DNA of 64,000 nt from Pohlia nutans (GCA_022496805.1 CM040091.1:10034336-10098335), one strand, 5' to 3'; positions 24,021 to 34,723 are shown, counted from the stretch's first letter. A program made the numbers and translations. Notes: generated by a model from the sequence alone, not told the origin.

Positions 24021-25617
24021 CAGTGACCTTCAAAAGTGTCCCAATGTTTCTGATTTGGAAGTTTGGTGAGTCACCAAATAGTGATTGCATGCTAGACTGA
24101 CATGGCATCAATTTAGTTACATTCTATTATCAGTAAGGTAATTGAGGAGCAAGTCTTGCCACTTGTCTCTGCATGCATGTGCATGGATTGAAGCTCTAGA
24201 TATTTCCTCTTCATTGGGACAGTTTTGAAAGTCCATATGAGTGAATCTTGTGTGCATAGCAAATGAAGTGTACATGCATTATGAATTGCTTGGTTTGTGT
24301 TCTGTTGTGTGTATTTGTTCTTCTTGTGTCATGTATTTGTTTTTTTTGTGTTTAACTTCACAAGTGAAAATGGTGAGACCATTGTCCCAGGGGAAGCAAC
24401 AAAATGTACTCTCTTTGCTTCAAAAAGGTTGTAGTGTGAGAGAGATAGCAAAGTCTTTGCATGTTGGTAAATCAAGTGTACAGAGGCTCCGTAAGAAGCA
24501 TTTTCCAAATGCAAAGCTTTCAGTTGGAAGTAGACCACGCAAGTTGACAAGTGCAATGGAGCGGTCTTGTATAACTAGTGTAACTAGAGGGAAGGTGTCT
24601 ACTGCAAGAGAAGCTACTAAACATGTGCAAGAAGTTTTTGGAGTACAAGTTAGTGAAGTTACTGTACGCCGTGGACTTTGTAGAGCAGGTTTGTAATTGC
24701 ATGTGAAAGAAAAGAAACCACATTTGTCAAGCAATAATATTAGGGCTCGTTTAGAATTTGCCAGAAAATATCAGCACTGGACTATTGATGATTGGAATCA
24801 CGTGATATTCTCAGATGAGACTAAAATTAATAGATTTTCTTCAGATGGGAGACTTTGGTGTTGGGTTTGTGATCCACAAGAACTTTCAGAGCGGATTGTT
24901 ATTCCGACTGTTAAGCATGGTGGTGGTTCCGTGATGATATGGGGATGTATGTGTATACATGGACCTGGCATGATGTATAGAATTGAAGGTCGCCTCAATC
25001 AACACGGTTATCAAAAAATCTTGGAAGAGCATCTCTATGGTACAATTCAAAAATATAATTTAGATGTATCAAAAGTCATATTTCAACAGGATAATGCACC
25101 TATACATAGCAGTAATAGTATGAAACAATGGTTTTCTAGGCAACCTTTTGGTGTCTTATCTTGGCCTGCTCAGTCTCCAGATTTGAATCCTATAGAAAAT
25201 CTATGGGCAATTTTGAAAAGGAGATAAAACCGATATGATACACCACCAAAAGGGATACTTGAATTATGGTCTCGTGTAGAAGAAACCTTCCCTTCTATCA
25301 CTGTTGATGATTGCAAGAGACTTATAGAATCCATGCCCAGACAAATAGCAGCTGTATTAAAATCCTAAGGAAAATGGACAAAGTGGTGAGGAATTTCCAT
25401 GTCGGACCTTCAAAAGTGTCCCAATATACAGAGTAGCTTTAGGTTTTTTTCCCTTCTCATTGAGTGCTTCAATTTTGTTGGAATTTTTGTAAACAATTAG
25501 TACATTGTATGTACTCTTTCAATAAATTTACTACATTCCATTCCATGAATTTCTCTTACCTACATTGTTTTTTAAATGTAAAATGTACAAACATTGGGAC
25601 AGTTTTGAAGGTCACTG
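24021..25617 (+). mobile_element. Tc1-type DNA transposon, 1597 bp, TA target duplication
   Basis: Terminal inverted repeats of about 28 bp start CAGTGACCTTCAAAA and end with the complement TTTTGAAGGTCACTG, flanked by TA (24019-24020 and 25618-25619). The 1.6-kb length is classic for Tc1. Each end carries a second, inner copy of the terminus in opposite orientation (24212-24234 and 25403-25426). It encodes one DD34E transposase frame broken by two stops (separate entry). Good preservation suggests fairly recent activity. Confidence 0.93.
24370..25368 (+). pseudogene. Tc1-type transposase, two in-frame TAA codons
   Basis: 332 codons from ATG (MVRPLSQGKQQ) to TAA at 25366. N-terminal paired-like helix-turn-helix (LLQKGCSVREIAKSL, VSEVTVRRGL), then the catalytic core: first Asp in FSDETKINRF, second Asp in FQQDNAPIHS, Glu in SPDLNPIENLW. 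Exactly 34 residues separate the second Asp from the Glu, so this is DD34E. The frame stays open except for TAA at 24694-24696 and at 25225-25227, the latter just after the catalytic Glu. It is non-functional as it stands unless read through. Confidence 0.93.
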
Positions 25618-25985
25618 TATGTTAATTTCATAATTATGATTTTGAATTTTTTTTTGATACTTATTAACACCATGTATACAATTGATATTTCGTCATTGGT
25701 AGTACAAAGAGAAGCGAAGCCCTACTAATTAAATAAGAAGAATTTGCCGGAGATTTAAAGATTTCAGTGAAAAAAATGCCGAAAATACATGATATTGGAT
25801 CTTACTACCGGTAATCACGAAACATTTAAAAAAATTCACAACTAGTGCCAGTATGTGAAAAACCTTGTAAAAGGGCCCTTCAATTGTCCCAGTCTATCCC
25901 AATTGGGGCCAACATTTACAATTTCTAGTTGATTGATCAACCGCCATCAAAAATAACAAATTTGATAATGTAAAACTTTAATGAA
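25618..25985. other. intergenic, no gene seen
   Basis: AT-rich spacer between the Tc1 element and the foldback element. No features recognised. Confidence 0.35.
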
Positions 25986-26009
25986 TTAAAAAATAAAATT
26001 GGAAGATGT

Positions 26010-27112
26010 TTTTCTTCATATAACACGCAATTCACAATTTATGCACTTGGCCAAGTGCTCTCATTTCATGGGCAAATTTGGCTTTAAAACATTGTCTAAA
26101 AAGTTTTTAAAATATCAACAATTTTTGTCTTTCCAAAATCCTTTACATTTTAAACAAAAAATGATATATATATTTTTATCTTTATCTTTATCTTTTGTTT
26201 TTTGTTTTTTTCTTTTTTTTGCCTTCCTCTTGTCTTCTTTTTGTCTTTTATCTTGTCTTTCTTCTTGTCTTTTTTTTTCATTTATTTATTATTTCTTTGT
26301 TGTTGTTGTGTTTAAGTTGCCATTTGTGGTGATGAACTCTAATAAATAAATAAATAATAAATAATAAATAAATAAACCCAAGTGGCTACAACAGCCGGCT
26401 GAACCCTAGACAATGGCGCAAAGGGGAGTTTTTTTAAATAATAAAAATAAAAATGATTATTGTTATTATTAATCTTCTTTTTTTGGCGGTGAGGTGTGCG
26501 GCCGTGCACCCTATGTCACTCTCTCTCTCTCCCCCTCTCTCCCTTATATCTATGTTGTCACTCTCCTTCATCCACTTTGTCTTCTTTTCCCACCATACTG
26601 CCAAAAAAAGAAATAAAATAAAATATATAATATAATTGTTGTGAACATTATGTTTTCCTTTGCACTATCATTTAGAGTTCATCTGGAGGTTGTATCCACT
26701 ATGTTTTTTTTTAATTAATTTTTTTAAAATTTAAAATCACAAATGGCAAGTTGAACCCTAACAAAGTAGAAGAAGGTAAAATAATTTAAAAAATAAAAAA
26801 ACCTTGGTGCGAATGTGGAATTTGGGGCTGCACAAGAAGAGCGAAAAAACGGAAGAAAAAGAATGAAGAAAAAATAGAAGGAAAAGAAGAACGACAAAAA
26901 GGAAAACAAGAAGGAAGACATGAAAGAAAACAAGATAAAAGAAAAGATAAAGATAAGGATAAAAGACAAATAAAAGAATTGATTGTTTTCAATATAAGGG
27001 ATTGATGAAAGACAAAAAATGTTGTTTTTAAAATAAAAAATTAAACAATTTTTTTAATGTACCTGGGTGCCAAGTTCATGATTATGTGGCCAAGTGTGTA
27101 AATAGAAAATTG
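26010..27112. mobile_element. foldback element with long inverted arms
   Basis: The left arm (about 26010-26340) and right arm (about 26735-27112) are diverged reverse complements. Examples are GCACTTGGCCAAG against CTTGGCCACATAA, TTAAGTTGCCATTTGTG against CACAAATGGCAAGTTGA, and long TCTTTATC/GATAAAGA-type pyrimidine/purine tracts. The loop of about 400 bp has a CT-rich stretch (26518-26545). No transposase. The superfamily cannot be named from the ends. Confidence 0.6.
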
Positions 27113-27402
27113 CCTCGGGGGAGGCACTCCCTTGTATATTTTGCATACACCTGTGATAATGACCTATTTATTTGGGGGGTTATTTACCTTGCAAAAGATA
27201 TTATAAGGTGATGGTATTTTACATGTAAAACGCCTGAGAATATTATATGTGATGGTATTTTACATGTAAACATGTTTCAGTTTTTTAAAATCCCCTATTT
27301 TACATGTACATCTTTTACAAAATTTATCTACAATGAATATATTAGACCCTATTTTTTTATCGCACGTTGTTTCTAAAATTTTTGCCAGTGAACCCCCCGA
27401 GC
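27113..27402. mobile_element. possible small insertion with CTCGGGGG termini
   Basis: Starts CTCGGGGG and ends CCCCCCGAG. The flanks AAAATTGC (left) and CAAATTGC (right) look like a target duplication of about 7-8 bp. The sequence after it (GCGTGTTATAT) complements the outermost left arm of the adjacent foldback (ATATAACACGC), suggesting that this element inserted near the end of that arm. It is about 290 bp and non-coding. Confidence 0.45.
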
Positions 27403-27542
27403 AAATTGCGTGTTATATTTGAACATGTGAAAAACTTATAGCTCAAAATTCCATCCACAACCCTATTTTTCTCTTTCTCTTTTAAAATTTGAAGTGCATT
27501 TTATGCATTTAGATAAGCACTAATTTTACTTTGATTTGTGTT

Positions 27543-28106
27543 TTATCCCCTAACTACCTAAGCGTCCATTTTTTGAACGATGTACAAATTTCATTCATAA
27601 TTTCTCATCCATCATGCACTTTTTACAATGTAGATTCTATGGGAAGTTAGCTTCATGCACATGTGATCCAATTAGAAAGGAGATGATTTGTGAATTTTTG
27701 ATGCCTCATTTCATGTTGTAGTGATTCACCCAAAATTTTGAAGATTTCAATGCAAAAGTGCTCTCAAAAAAGTCAACTCATTAAATAAAGCAACCAAAAA
27801 TCTCCAAAATCACTACACTTAGAGTATTACATTTCAACCAATCACAAAAAAATTCATTTGTAGATTGCCAATATCTTATATATAATTGAATTACAAAATA
27901 ATTTTGAGTTTCACGTTTCAAATTTTATACAAAAGTATTGGTAATAGCAATCATAGATTTAATCCTATGGATAGAATCAAAAATTCATAATGTACAACTA
28001 TTATTCATATATCAAGTTCAAAATATCCCTCTCGGTTGCATTTTATAATGCATCTTTGCAAAACTGCCAAATTTGGAGAAGACTCTGGGCATTTAGGGGG
28101 TATTAA
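27543..28106. mobile_element. TTAA-group family 2 element, about 560 bp
   Basis: Starts TTATCCCCTAACTACCTAAG and ends GCATTTAGGGGGTATTAA. The body is homologous and in the same orientation to 56685-57261 (CATCATGCACTTTTT, GATGCCTCATTTCATGTTGT, ATTTTATAATGC). The flanking tetranucleotides are degenerate (TTAT and TATT). No coding capacity. Confidence 0.65.
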
Positions 28107-28515
28107 GAGATACATCATATTTTTAGAAATTTGTGACGAGATTTTTGATGAGATTGATGTGCATCTTGCATGTTTTCTTTGGCACAATGTCTAGGTGCAC
28201 AATATTTCATACAATAAGTAAGGTAACTATATCTAAAAGTGACTATTTCCTTAAAGCATCCATAGCTTAATCTTCCATAATAAGCACATTCTGACACCCT
28301 ACTGTTGATGAGAATGTGTACAATCCGAACATCAGACTTTAGGGTTGCTTTAAGGTCAACCTATAGTCAACACTTTGGAAATTTATAACTTATTCATACA
28401 GTATTCAAATAATGCATGCTAAAGTGCGTTGAAATTCTCTTGAACTTGCTAATGAGACCCACTAAATATAATTTATGTTTTATGTGTGTAAATAGGCTCA
28501 GTTGGTAAGTTGAAC
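28107..28515. other. intergenic, no gene seen
   Basis: AT-rich, with no supported features. Short reading frames here are shorter than 65 codons and lack similarity to anything I recognise. Confidence 0.35.
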
Positions 28516-28526
28516 GCTTTAAGATA

Positions 28527-28890
28527 GATAGATAGAAACTCCGACCCTTCTACAAGGCCGGCGTGAATGAAGTGTCCGTTCGTAATGCCAATGATCCGAT
28601 GCCCACCGGACAAGGGAAAATTGGGACAATACTACTCTCCTCTTTCGAGGGTGGACACTATAGTGACGAACTAAGCTACTACCTAGCTAGCCACTAGTGC
28701 CTTGAAGATACCGGACATGGTATCCCCCCAAAGGGCTTTGTGGTACCCATACAACAAGGTCCAAAGACCCCCCACCATAGTTGGGTGGACTATGGTAGTG
28801 AGCACCACGCCGGCATGGGGAATAGAACCCACAACCTCCTCATTGGGGGCCATGAGCCCCAACCACCAAGCCAAGGCCCGTGGTGCCCTT
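28527..28890 (-). mobile_element. full-length tRNA-derived SINE, 364 bp
   Basis: On the minus strand the 5' head carries an A-box-like TGGCTTGGTGGTTGGGG (about 28856-28873) and a B-box-like GGGTTCTATTCCC (about 28819-28831), the internal Pol III promoter of a tRNA-derived SINE. The body ends in a (TATC)n tail. A perfect 11-bp target duplication GCTTTAAGATA lies at 28516-28526 and 28891-28901. Truncated relatives are at 19640-19777 and 55802-55894. Confidence 0.88.
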
Positions 28891-28901
28891 GCTTTAAGAT
28901 A

Positions 28902-29704
28902 TAGTTACCTTATATGCACTATGACTACTATGGACATCCAAGCATGGCCACCCCATTCCCGCTCATGTTCATTGTCTTATTTGTCTTGTTTGTAGTTGCA
29001 GAAATCCCTCCCTTATTGCTTCGTCACCTGTCCTTCAAATTTGTCGGAGGATGGCAGTTATTAGATGAAACATTTACATGTTAGGATATTCTCTTTGCCC
29101 TAGAAATTAACCAATTTGTGTTGTGGTTGTGAAACCCTGTAATATACTACAATTTGTAGGTTGGATAAGAAAAGATGAAGATTCTTTTTGCTTTTTCATA
29201 CTATGAGACAAGTGATTGGTTGAAAGTTAATATAGTGTGTTGCACTTGGGGTTGCACTCTACATTAGAGAATCATGTGCATTCATGACCCTCTCTAAAAA
29301 CCCATTGTATATGAGGGATTATATATCTAAAACCTTTGTATACAAATCTATTCCGTCCTAAATATATGTTTGAACATTGTTGTATTACGTGTACATATTA
29401 TGAATATATTTAGAGCTGCAAATATTGAAGTATACATATATTGAATTAATACCCCTTTAAAATTTGTGCACTCACGTAGACTTGTATTTGTTTAGTACAA
29501 TGCACCCCTTGGGAGTTGCATGAGTGGGATAATCAAGTGACGTTACTTTCTAAACAAGTGGCCTAATTAGTGATGAAGTTTAAATGTGATGAAATTGTCA
29601 TGTACGAGTGGAGACTCTCTCAATTCAAGTCCACCATGGCCACTCCCACTGCCTCAATTGTCAATTGGGTTCTGTCACACTCTCACCTTTGTTGTAACAA
29701 CTTT
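28902..29704. other. intergenic, no gene seen
   Basis: AT-rich single-copy or unrecognised sequence. No exon, RNA gene or inverted repeat could be supported. Confidence 0.35.
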
Positions 29705-29945
29705 TTATCCCATAAAGCACCAAGGAGGCCCAATTAGGCCTCATATTTTTTAAGCATTTTTTAGTAGGTTCTATTTAGAGTTTATCATTTTATTTTTATT
29801 TTTATTTTTTTGGGACTTGCACATACAATGTTCTTCATTGATTCTATTGATATAAAATTTACTTCCATCTTAATTGTACTTTTACAATGTAATTTATTGA
29901 AATTGACATTTTAAAACCATGCGTCCTTGGTTCTTTAGAGGTTAA
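29705..29945. mobile_element. TTAA-group family 4 element, 241 bp
   Basis: Ends TTATCCCATAAAGCACCAAGG and CCTTGGTTCTTTAGAGGTTAA are imperfect inverted repeats bounded by TTAT/TTAA. The body resembles 48820-49045 (ATTCTATTGATATAAAATTT, ACTTCCATCTTAATTGTACTTTT). Small non-autonomous element. Confidence 0.65.
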
Positions 29946-31320
29946 TCCAAGCAGTTGATGGATTCGTAAGCAAACCCCAGTATTACCGACGTTGTGTGTT
30001 TTCCATGAGGTTCACATAATAAAATCAATATAGTGAAGTGAAGGTTCACGCTTAATGCATCTCAATCTCACTTCTTCCTCGTGCCAAGAGAAACTTTTGC
30101 TTAATTCTCTCTACTTTTGGGGATTTTTTTGGCTTGTCTCTAATTTAACCCCAAAAGGATTCTACGACTCCTACGCGGCTTTTGGAATTAGAAAGTGGGA
30201 GGTTATTTAGACGTCACTTCAAACCCTCATATCTTCCTCCTCACACCTCTAAATTACATGAATTTTTTTTTGCACATGTTTAAAATGATGATCTCTACGC
30301 ACAATAAAAGTTTCATAATTTTTGTAGCGCTTTTGATCAATCTAATATCAACATATGTACAAAATACCCCTAATGAGTTCCATCAATTTTCTCAACGGTG
30401 GCATTTTTTCAAAAATTGTGGGGTTTAGTCAATTCTTTTTTCATACAAAAGCTAAGGAAGTCTTCTTTAATTACAACGGTGTCAATCATTAAAATTGCCC
30501 CACACCAATGAGAAATTGAGCTTGTTACAAGAGCTAGTTAAGAAAACAAGAGCTAAGTTCAACACTCCCGGTCCTTTCCGGGTTAACAAGTATAGGAAGC
30601 AGAAATTAACAAAAAGAAGCAATATCAACGGAAAATGATTCCGTCTAACAAGTGAACGAGGTGACAATTTTAACAGATTATGGCAATCAGTTGTTTCAGA
30701 CAGTTCTTAGCTTCTTCCTCAGTGATGACAGAATCATTACGTCATTATGTGCATTACACGCCCTGTAGAAAATTAACATTCATGAATAATCACCTGATTG
30801 TTTGTGGTCCCTGGAGGAATGTATGAATGGCGAGTTTGGTCCAAACCCAAGATTCAAACCAGGCTTCCTTTTTGAGGCTGAGAGGAGGGTCCCTATAGCA
30901 GGCACATTCATAGTAAAACACAATTGTGAAAGGTACATCCCAAAAATTTGATCTGCTCCACTTCCTTACAACAGTGGGTGTCAAGATACTGTTCATTGCT
31001 TTGTTATCTTTTGGTATATTTTCTTTCCCCAAATGATTTTAACAAAATTTGAAAAGATATTCAACCGTTCCAATCCATGTGTGTAGAGTGTGAAAAAATG
31101 ATAAAAGAATACATCTGTACTTAGCTGAGATTATAACAATGATTCAAACCATGTTTTTTTTTTTTTCTGAAAATGACATTTCTGAAGGTGTCTCATTATA
31201 ATCGTCAATAGAATGAAGATAACATTTTTCTTAAATCATGAAATAGTAGTGCAACTATACGCAACATGTTTTTTTTTGCACTGTAGTAGTGTTCCATGCA
31301 TGCAATGGAGAGTAGTCCCT
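29946..31320. other. intergenic, no gene seen
   Basis: Several frames of 60-80 codons occur on both strands, but none has a recognisable domain, conserved neighbours or splice context. Nothing else is supported. Confidence 0.35.
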
Positions 31321-31510
31321 CTAAATTTACACAGGGAGATAAAAACAAGATTCCCATATGGGAATTGTAGACAAATTTCCCACAATTGTAACTTTCCCAG
31401 ATCAAAAACACACTAAAATCATCTCTAGAAAGTTACAATTGTGGAAATTTTGTCCCACTTCCCGTATGAAATTTCATGTGAGAATGTCTTTTTTTCTCCC
31501 TGTGTTAGAG
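31321..31510. mobile_element. small inverted-repeat element upstream of the LEA gene
   Basis: Two arms of about 80 bp (31321-31400 and 31425-31510) are reverse complements with minor differences. The outer parts are ACACAGGGAGATAAAA and its counterpart TTTTTCTCCCTGTGTT; the inner parts are CCCACAATTGTAACTTTC and GAAAGTTACAATTGTGG. A foldback or MITE of about 190 bp, roughly 480-670 bp upstream of the LEA start codon. Confidence 0.7.
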
Positions 31511-31658
31511 CATTGTGACTGTGCCACAACATTGGAGTTTGGCGCCCATGGTGCTAGAAAAAAAAAACCCTGGGAGGAATCTCCTTCACCCCAAGTTCTG
31601 ATATAATTCTGTTACATTACCGATAGAACTCTGGTGATCCGATTTGCAGTGTGCACTT

Positions 31659-31777
31659 TATAAATCCTCACCACACACGAACCGGCCACAGCGGGGACGC
31701 CAGATGGACCATCCATCCACTTGGCAAAGGCCTACGTGTCATTCGCGCCTGCCAACGGTGACAGAAAGCCACGTGTC
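31659..31777 (+). promoter_or_regulatory. LEA promoter: ABRE motifs and TATA-like box
   Basis: Two ABA-response-element cores on the plus strand, TACGTGTC (31733-31740) and CCACGTGTC (31769-31777), lie 220-260 bp upstream of the LEA ATG. A TATAAAT is at 31659-31665. If that is the real TATA box, the ABREs fall in the 5' UTR, so the true start may lie further downstream. Paired ABREs are typical of ABA- and desiccation-induced LEA genes; induction itself is inference. Confidence 0.55.
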
Positions 31778-31992
31778 GACCTCCGAAGCATGCCTAGCAC
31801 CAGGTGGCTACATCGCGAACGTCCATCGTGTCAGTCAGCAACCTTAATACCACCGGCCCCTGACCGTCTCCTCCATCTGTCACTTCCATTCCAATTCTCT
31901 CTCACAAATCCCTCTACACCAATTTCCCTCTTGAATCGCAAATCTTTCTGTAGTCACTCAACTTTGATCAAATTCCAACAGAATCCACAGCG

Positions 31993-33526
31993 ATGGCATC
32001 ATTCAATGTGAGCCCACTGCTTCTTTTCATGTTTTCAGGGATGTTTTCAGGGACTCTTTCATTCTAGAGCTTTGTTTCTGAGTGTTTCTGGAGCTTCTGA
32101 TGCTACATTGTCAATGTATGAGCTTCGGTGGCGACTGACAATTTTGTTGATGTGTTTAGGAATCGGAGAAGGATATTATCGAGAACATCGACACTGACGC
32201 ATTCACTGTTCCGACTGAGGATCTTGACGATGATAACTACTCCCGCGACTCGTCCGACACGAAGCACGAGGTGAAGAGCTTCGAAGGATCAGACTTCGAT
32301 ACGACTACCACGACCCGGTCGCACTCTGAGAAGAAAACGTTAACCGGAAAGACGTCCGGGAAGTACCACGTGAAGACGGCGGACGAGGAGGTGGAAGACG
32401 CGCTCCGCGCCGCGCGGGCGGACCGCACGGGGTCGGACGTGGCTGGTAAGGCGCAAGAAACCGAGGATTACGTGTCCGGGAAAGCGAAGGAGACGAAGGG
32501 CAATCTTGGAGACGCCAAGAACCGGGCCGGCGATAGGGTTCAAGAAACAGAGGACTTCGTTGGTGAGAAAGCGAATGAGACGAAGGATGCCGTGTCTAGC
32601 AAGGCGCAGGAAGCCGCGGATAACGTCGGAGATGCCACGAACAGAGCCGGCGATAGGGTTCAAGAAACAGAGGATTACGTCGGTGAGAAAGCGAAGGAAA
32701 CGAAGGACAATGTGTCTTACAAGGCGAGCGAGGCCAAAGAGACTGTCCAGGTCAGTAATTCTTTTTGCTGCAAATTGCTACATAAAACTTAAGCTGGCTA
32801 ATTGATACAAAGGATTTTTGAAAAAGAAAAAAACAAGAATAACAGCCAGCTTTACACTGAACATGAAAAGAGCATCGGACTGTTCTTGTATACACTAGTA
32901 GCAAACCTTTCGTTTTTCATTCCTCATTTCGTAGGAACAGTGAATAGTACCGGAATATTATACTTACGATTTCTGTCTTCTTGTGACCAAAACTACTCAT
33001 CAGCACTAATACAGCGCCGTTTCATTTCTTTTTCATTTACAGTAAGTGAACACATTTCCTTGTAGTGTATAGTAGCAAAAATGCTGAATGCTAAAAGTAT
33101 CTATCATTGGTTCAGGGCACCGCGGGAGACATTAAGAGTGAAGCCGACCGAGCGGCAAGCGCGCACCAGCCGAGAGTTGACGAGGCGAAGGACGAAGCGG
33201 GCCACAAATGGGGCAACACGAAGAACAAGGCGGGTGAATTTGCCGGCGCCGTTCAAGGGACTGCTGGAGCTGCAGGGAATGTAGTAAAAGAAAAGGCAGG
33301 GCAGGTGAAAGACACGCTCGGACATGCGATCGGCGCTACGAAGGTGAAAGCTGACGAAGCCGGGGACGCCGTTCAAGACAGAACTGCGGAGTTCAACGGC
33401 AAGCGCGCGCAGGATGAGGCGGCGGGCGAGGCCAAGGGTTTGCTCGGAGGCTTCCAGAACATTCTCGGTGAAGCGTCGAAGACCATTCAGGACACCGTGA
33501 ACGCTCCCGGCGAGAGCATCGAGTAA
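31993..33526 (+). CDS. group 3 (LEA_4-type) late embryogenesis abundant protein
   Basis: Three exons, all phase 0: 31993-32007 (MASFN), 32160-32750 and 33116-33526, giving 338 residues. LEA proteins of this group are disordered in water, become helical on drying and protect membranes and proteins (family knowledge). The acidic N-terminus (about 6-60) is followed by Ala/Lys/Glu/Asp-rich amphipathic repeats. A unit of about 40 residues built on NRAGDRVQETEDYVGEKAKE occurs twice in exon 2, with shorter AKETKDNV-type motifs around it. Exon 3 continues with KNKAGEFAGAVQGTAG and ends PGESIE. No signal peptide or membrane segment is seen. GC content and codon use are much richer than the AT-rich surroundings. 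Intron 2 holds a CACTA-type MITE. Confidence 0.93.
32893..33067. mobile_element. CACTA-type MITE inside LEA intron 2
   Basis: 175-bp copy of the element at 880-1071, beginning CACTAGTAGCAAA and ending TCCTTGTAGTG, lying wholly inside the intron. A precise 3-bp duplication is not clear (ATA/TAT). Confidence 0.8.
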
Positions 33527-33551
33527 ATCAATCGTCACTGTGCATATCAAT

Positions 33552-33810
33552 TGTAGCTGTGCATTATTACTATTGTTATTATTTTTTTTCTTCCTCTTCC
33601 TTGCCGTTGTTTTGCATGCAATGGTGTTGTTTCATACTGTTCCAATTTTCGAGTAGACGTGAGGCTGCAATCAAGCTCGTCTCCGGAATCCTCTGTACTC
33701 TGTAATCGAGATTGATTCAATATAAACTTATCTAAGTTTTGTACCATTGGCGAGAGCATTACCGATGAGTAGATTGATTGTTTCGTACATATCACGAAGT
33801 GACTGCACTA
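33552..33810 (+). other. LEA 3' UTR and downstream flank
   Basis: Sequence after the TAA stop, including TTGTAGCTGTGCATT and TTGATTCAATATAAACTTA. A diverged second copy of this stretch lies at 34797-35015, showing an old local duplication. Confidence 0.6.
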
Positions 33811-34103
33811 AGGTCGAGGCACCTAAAGCCGACCAGGTACCTAAAACCGATGAGGCCTAATTTCTAGATTTTGAAAGGGAAGATGTACCTCATTTGTACA
33901 TTAGAGCATGTGATCGGTTTTGGGTTCTGAAGTACTTTTCACTTTGAAAAATTGTACAAATTTCAATATTGGGAAATAATTCTTGGAAAAATTTGCATTC
34001 TCCGCGAAAACTAATTTCCAACCCAGGAAAAATATCACCCTATTAATGGCTAGTCCAAAAATAGTGTAGATAATTAAGTGATCGGTTTTAGGTGCCTCGA
34101 CCT
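33811..34103. mobile_element. TA-flanked MITE (AGGTCGAGGCACC termini), 293 bp
   Basis: Ends AGGTCGAGGCACCTAAA and TTTAGGTGCCTCGACCT are exact inverses, and TA is duplicated (33809-33810 and 34104-34105). This suits a Tc1/mariner-derived (Stowaway-like) MITE. A homologue lies at 55441-55723. More distant relatives with related termini are at 40972-41180 and 49986-50392. Confidence 0.88.
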
Positions 34104-34229
34104 TAGGAAATGTGTTGTTTTTCACTTACTAAAAATGAAAAAGGAATGAAACTGCGCTAGCTACATGGGCTGTGTCAGTGTTGATGAGTAGTTTTGGTCG
34201 TAAGAAAACAAAATATAAGCATAAATAAT

Positions 34230-34459
34230 AGAGTTATTTGTAAAGGCAACCAATCTTTTGTCCTCCTTTTTTCATGGATCAAAGCTGGTCATCATCAATC
34301 TGACACCACTCCTCTTCACGGTCCCACCCCATTACCCAATTCTTTTCCCTCCCTCCAAATTTTTATGAATAATTTTTTTAATCTATCCGATGTTCTATTT
34401 TGGGTCTACAGTGAGGTCATGCCAAATCTGTCCTTTCCAAATCACAGGTCAAAAACTCT
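34230..34459. mobile_element. AGAGTTATTTGTAAAG MITE, reversed and end-trimmed copy
   Basis: Begins AGAGTTATTTGTAAAGGC, the complement of the right end of the next copy, and runs as its reverse complement. Its far terminus has lost about 12 bp. It is preceded by AAT (34227-34229). It sits head-to-head with the copy at 34465-34723, together forming a large inverted repeat. Confidence 0.8.
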
Positions 34460-34464
34460 ACAAT

Positions 34465-34723
34465 AGAGTTATTTGTAAAGTCCCTCAAATCCCTTCTTTT
34501 TGACCTGTAAAATGGAAAGGAGAGGATTGGCATGATCTTACTATAGACCCAAAATAGAACATTGGATGGATTGAAATTTTTATTCATAAAAATTTGGAGG
34601 GAGGGAGAAGAATTGGGTAGTGGGGTGGGACCATGAGGAGAAGTGGTGTCAGAATGCTCTGGTACTAGCTCTGGTCCATGAAAAAAGGAGGACAGAAAAC
34701 CGGATGCCTTTACAAATAACTCT
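34465..34723. mobile_element. AGAGTTATTTGTAAAG MITE, complete copy (259 bp)
   Basis: Terminal inverted repeats AGAGTTATTTGTAAAG/CTTTACAAATAACTCT are bounded by AAT on both sides (34462-34464 and 34724-34726). It is nearly identical over all 259 bp to 49215-49473, which points to recent transposition. Superfamily not assigned: a 3-bp AAT duplication is compatible with PIF/Harbinger or CACTA. Confidence 0.88.

Noticed and set aside
26162..26992. Hydrophobic-looking frames (Phe/Leu/Ser-rich) in the 26-27 kb region
   Set aside because: They are translations of polypyrimidine tracts in the foldback arms, not membrane proteins.
30790..31032. Minus-strand 80-codon frame
   Set aside because: No similarity recognised, no start or splice context, and neighbouring sequence is non-coding.
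32340..33550. Antisense frames of 107 and 148 codons over the LEA gene
   Set aside because: Produced by the biased repeat composition of the LEA coding exons.
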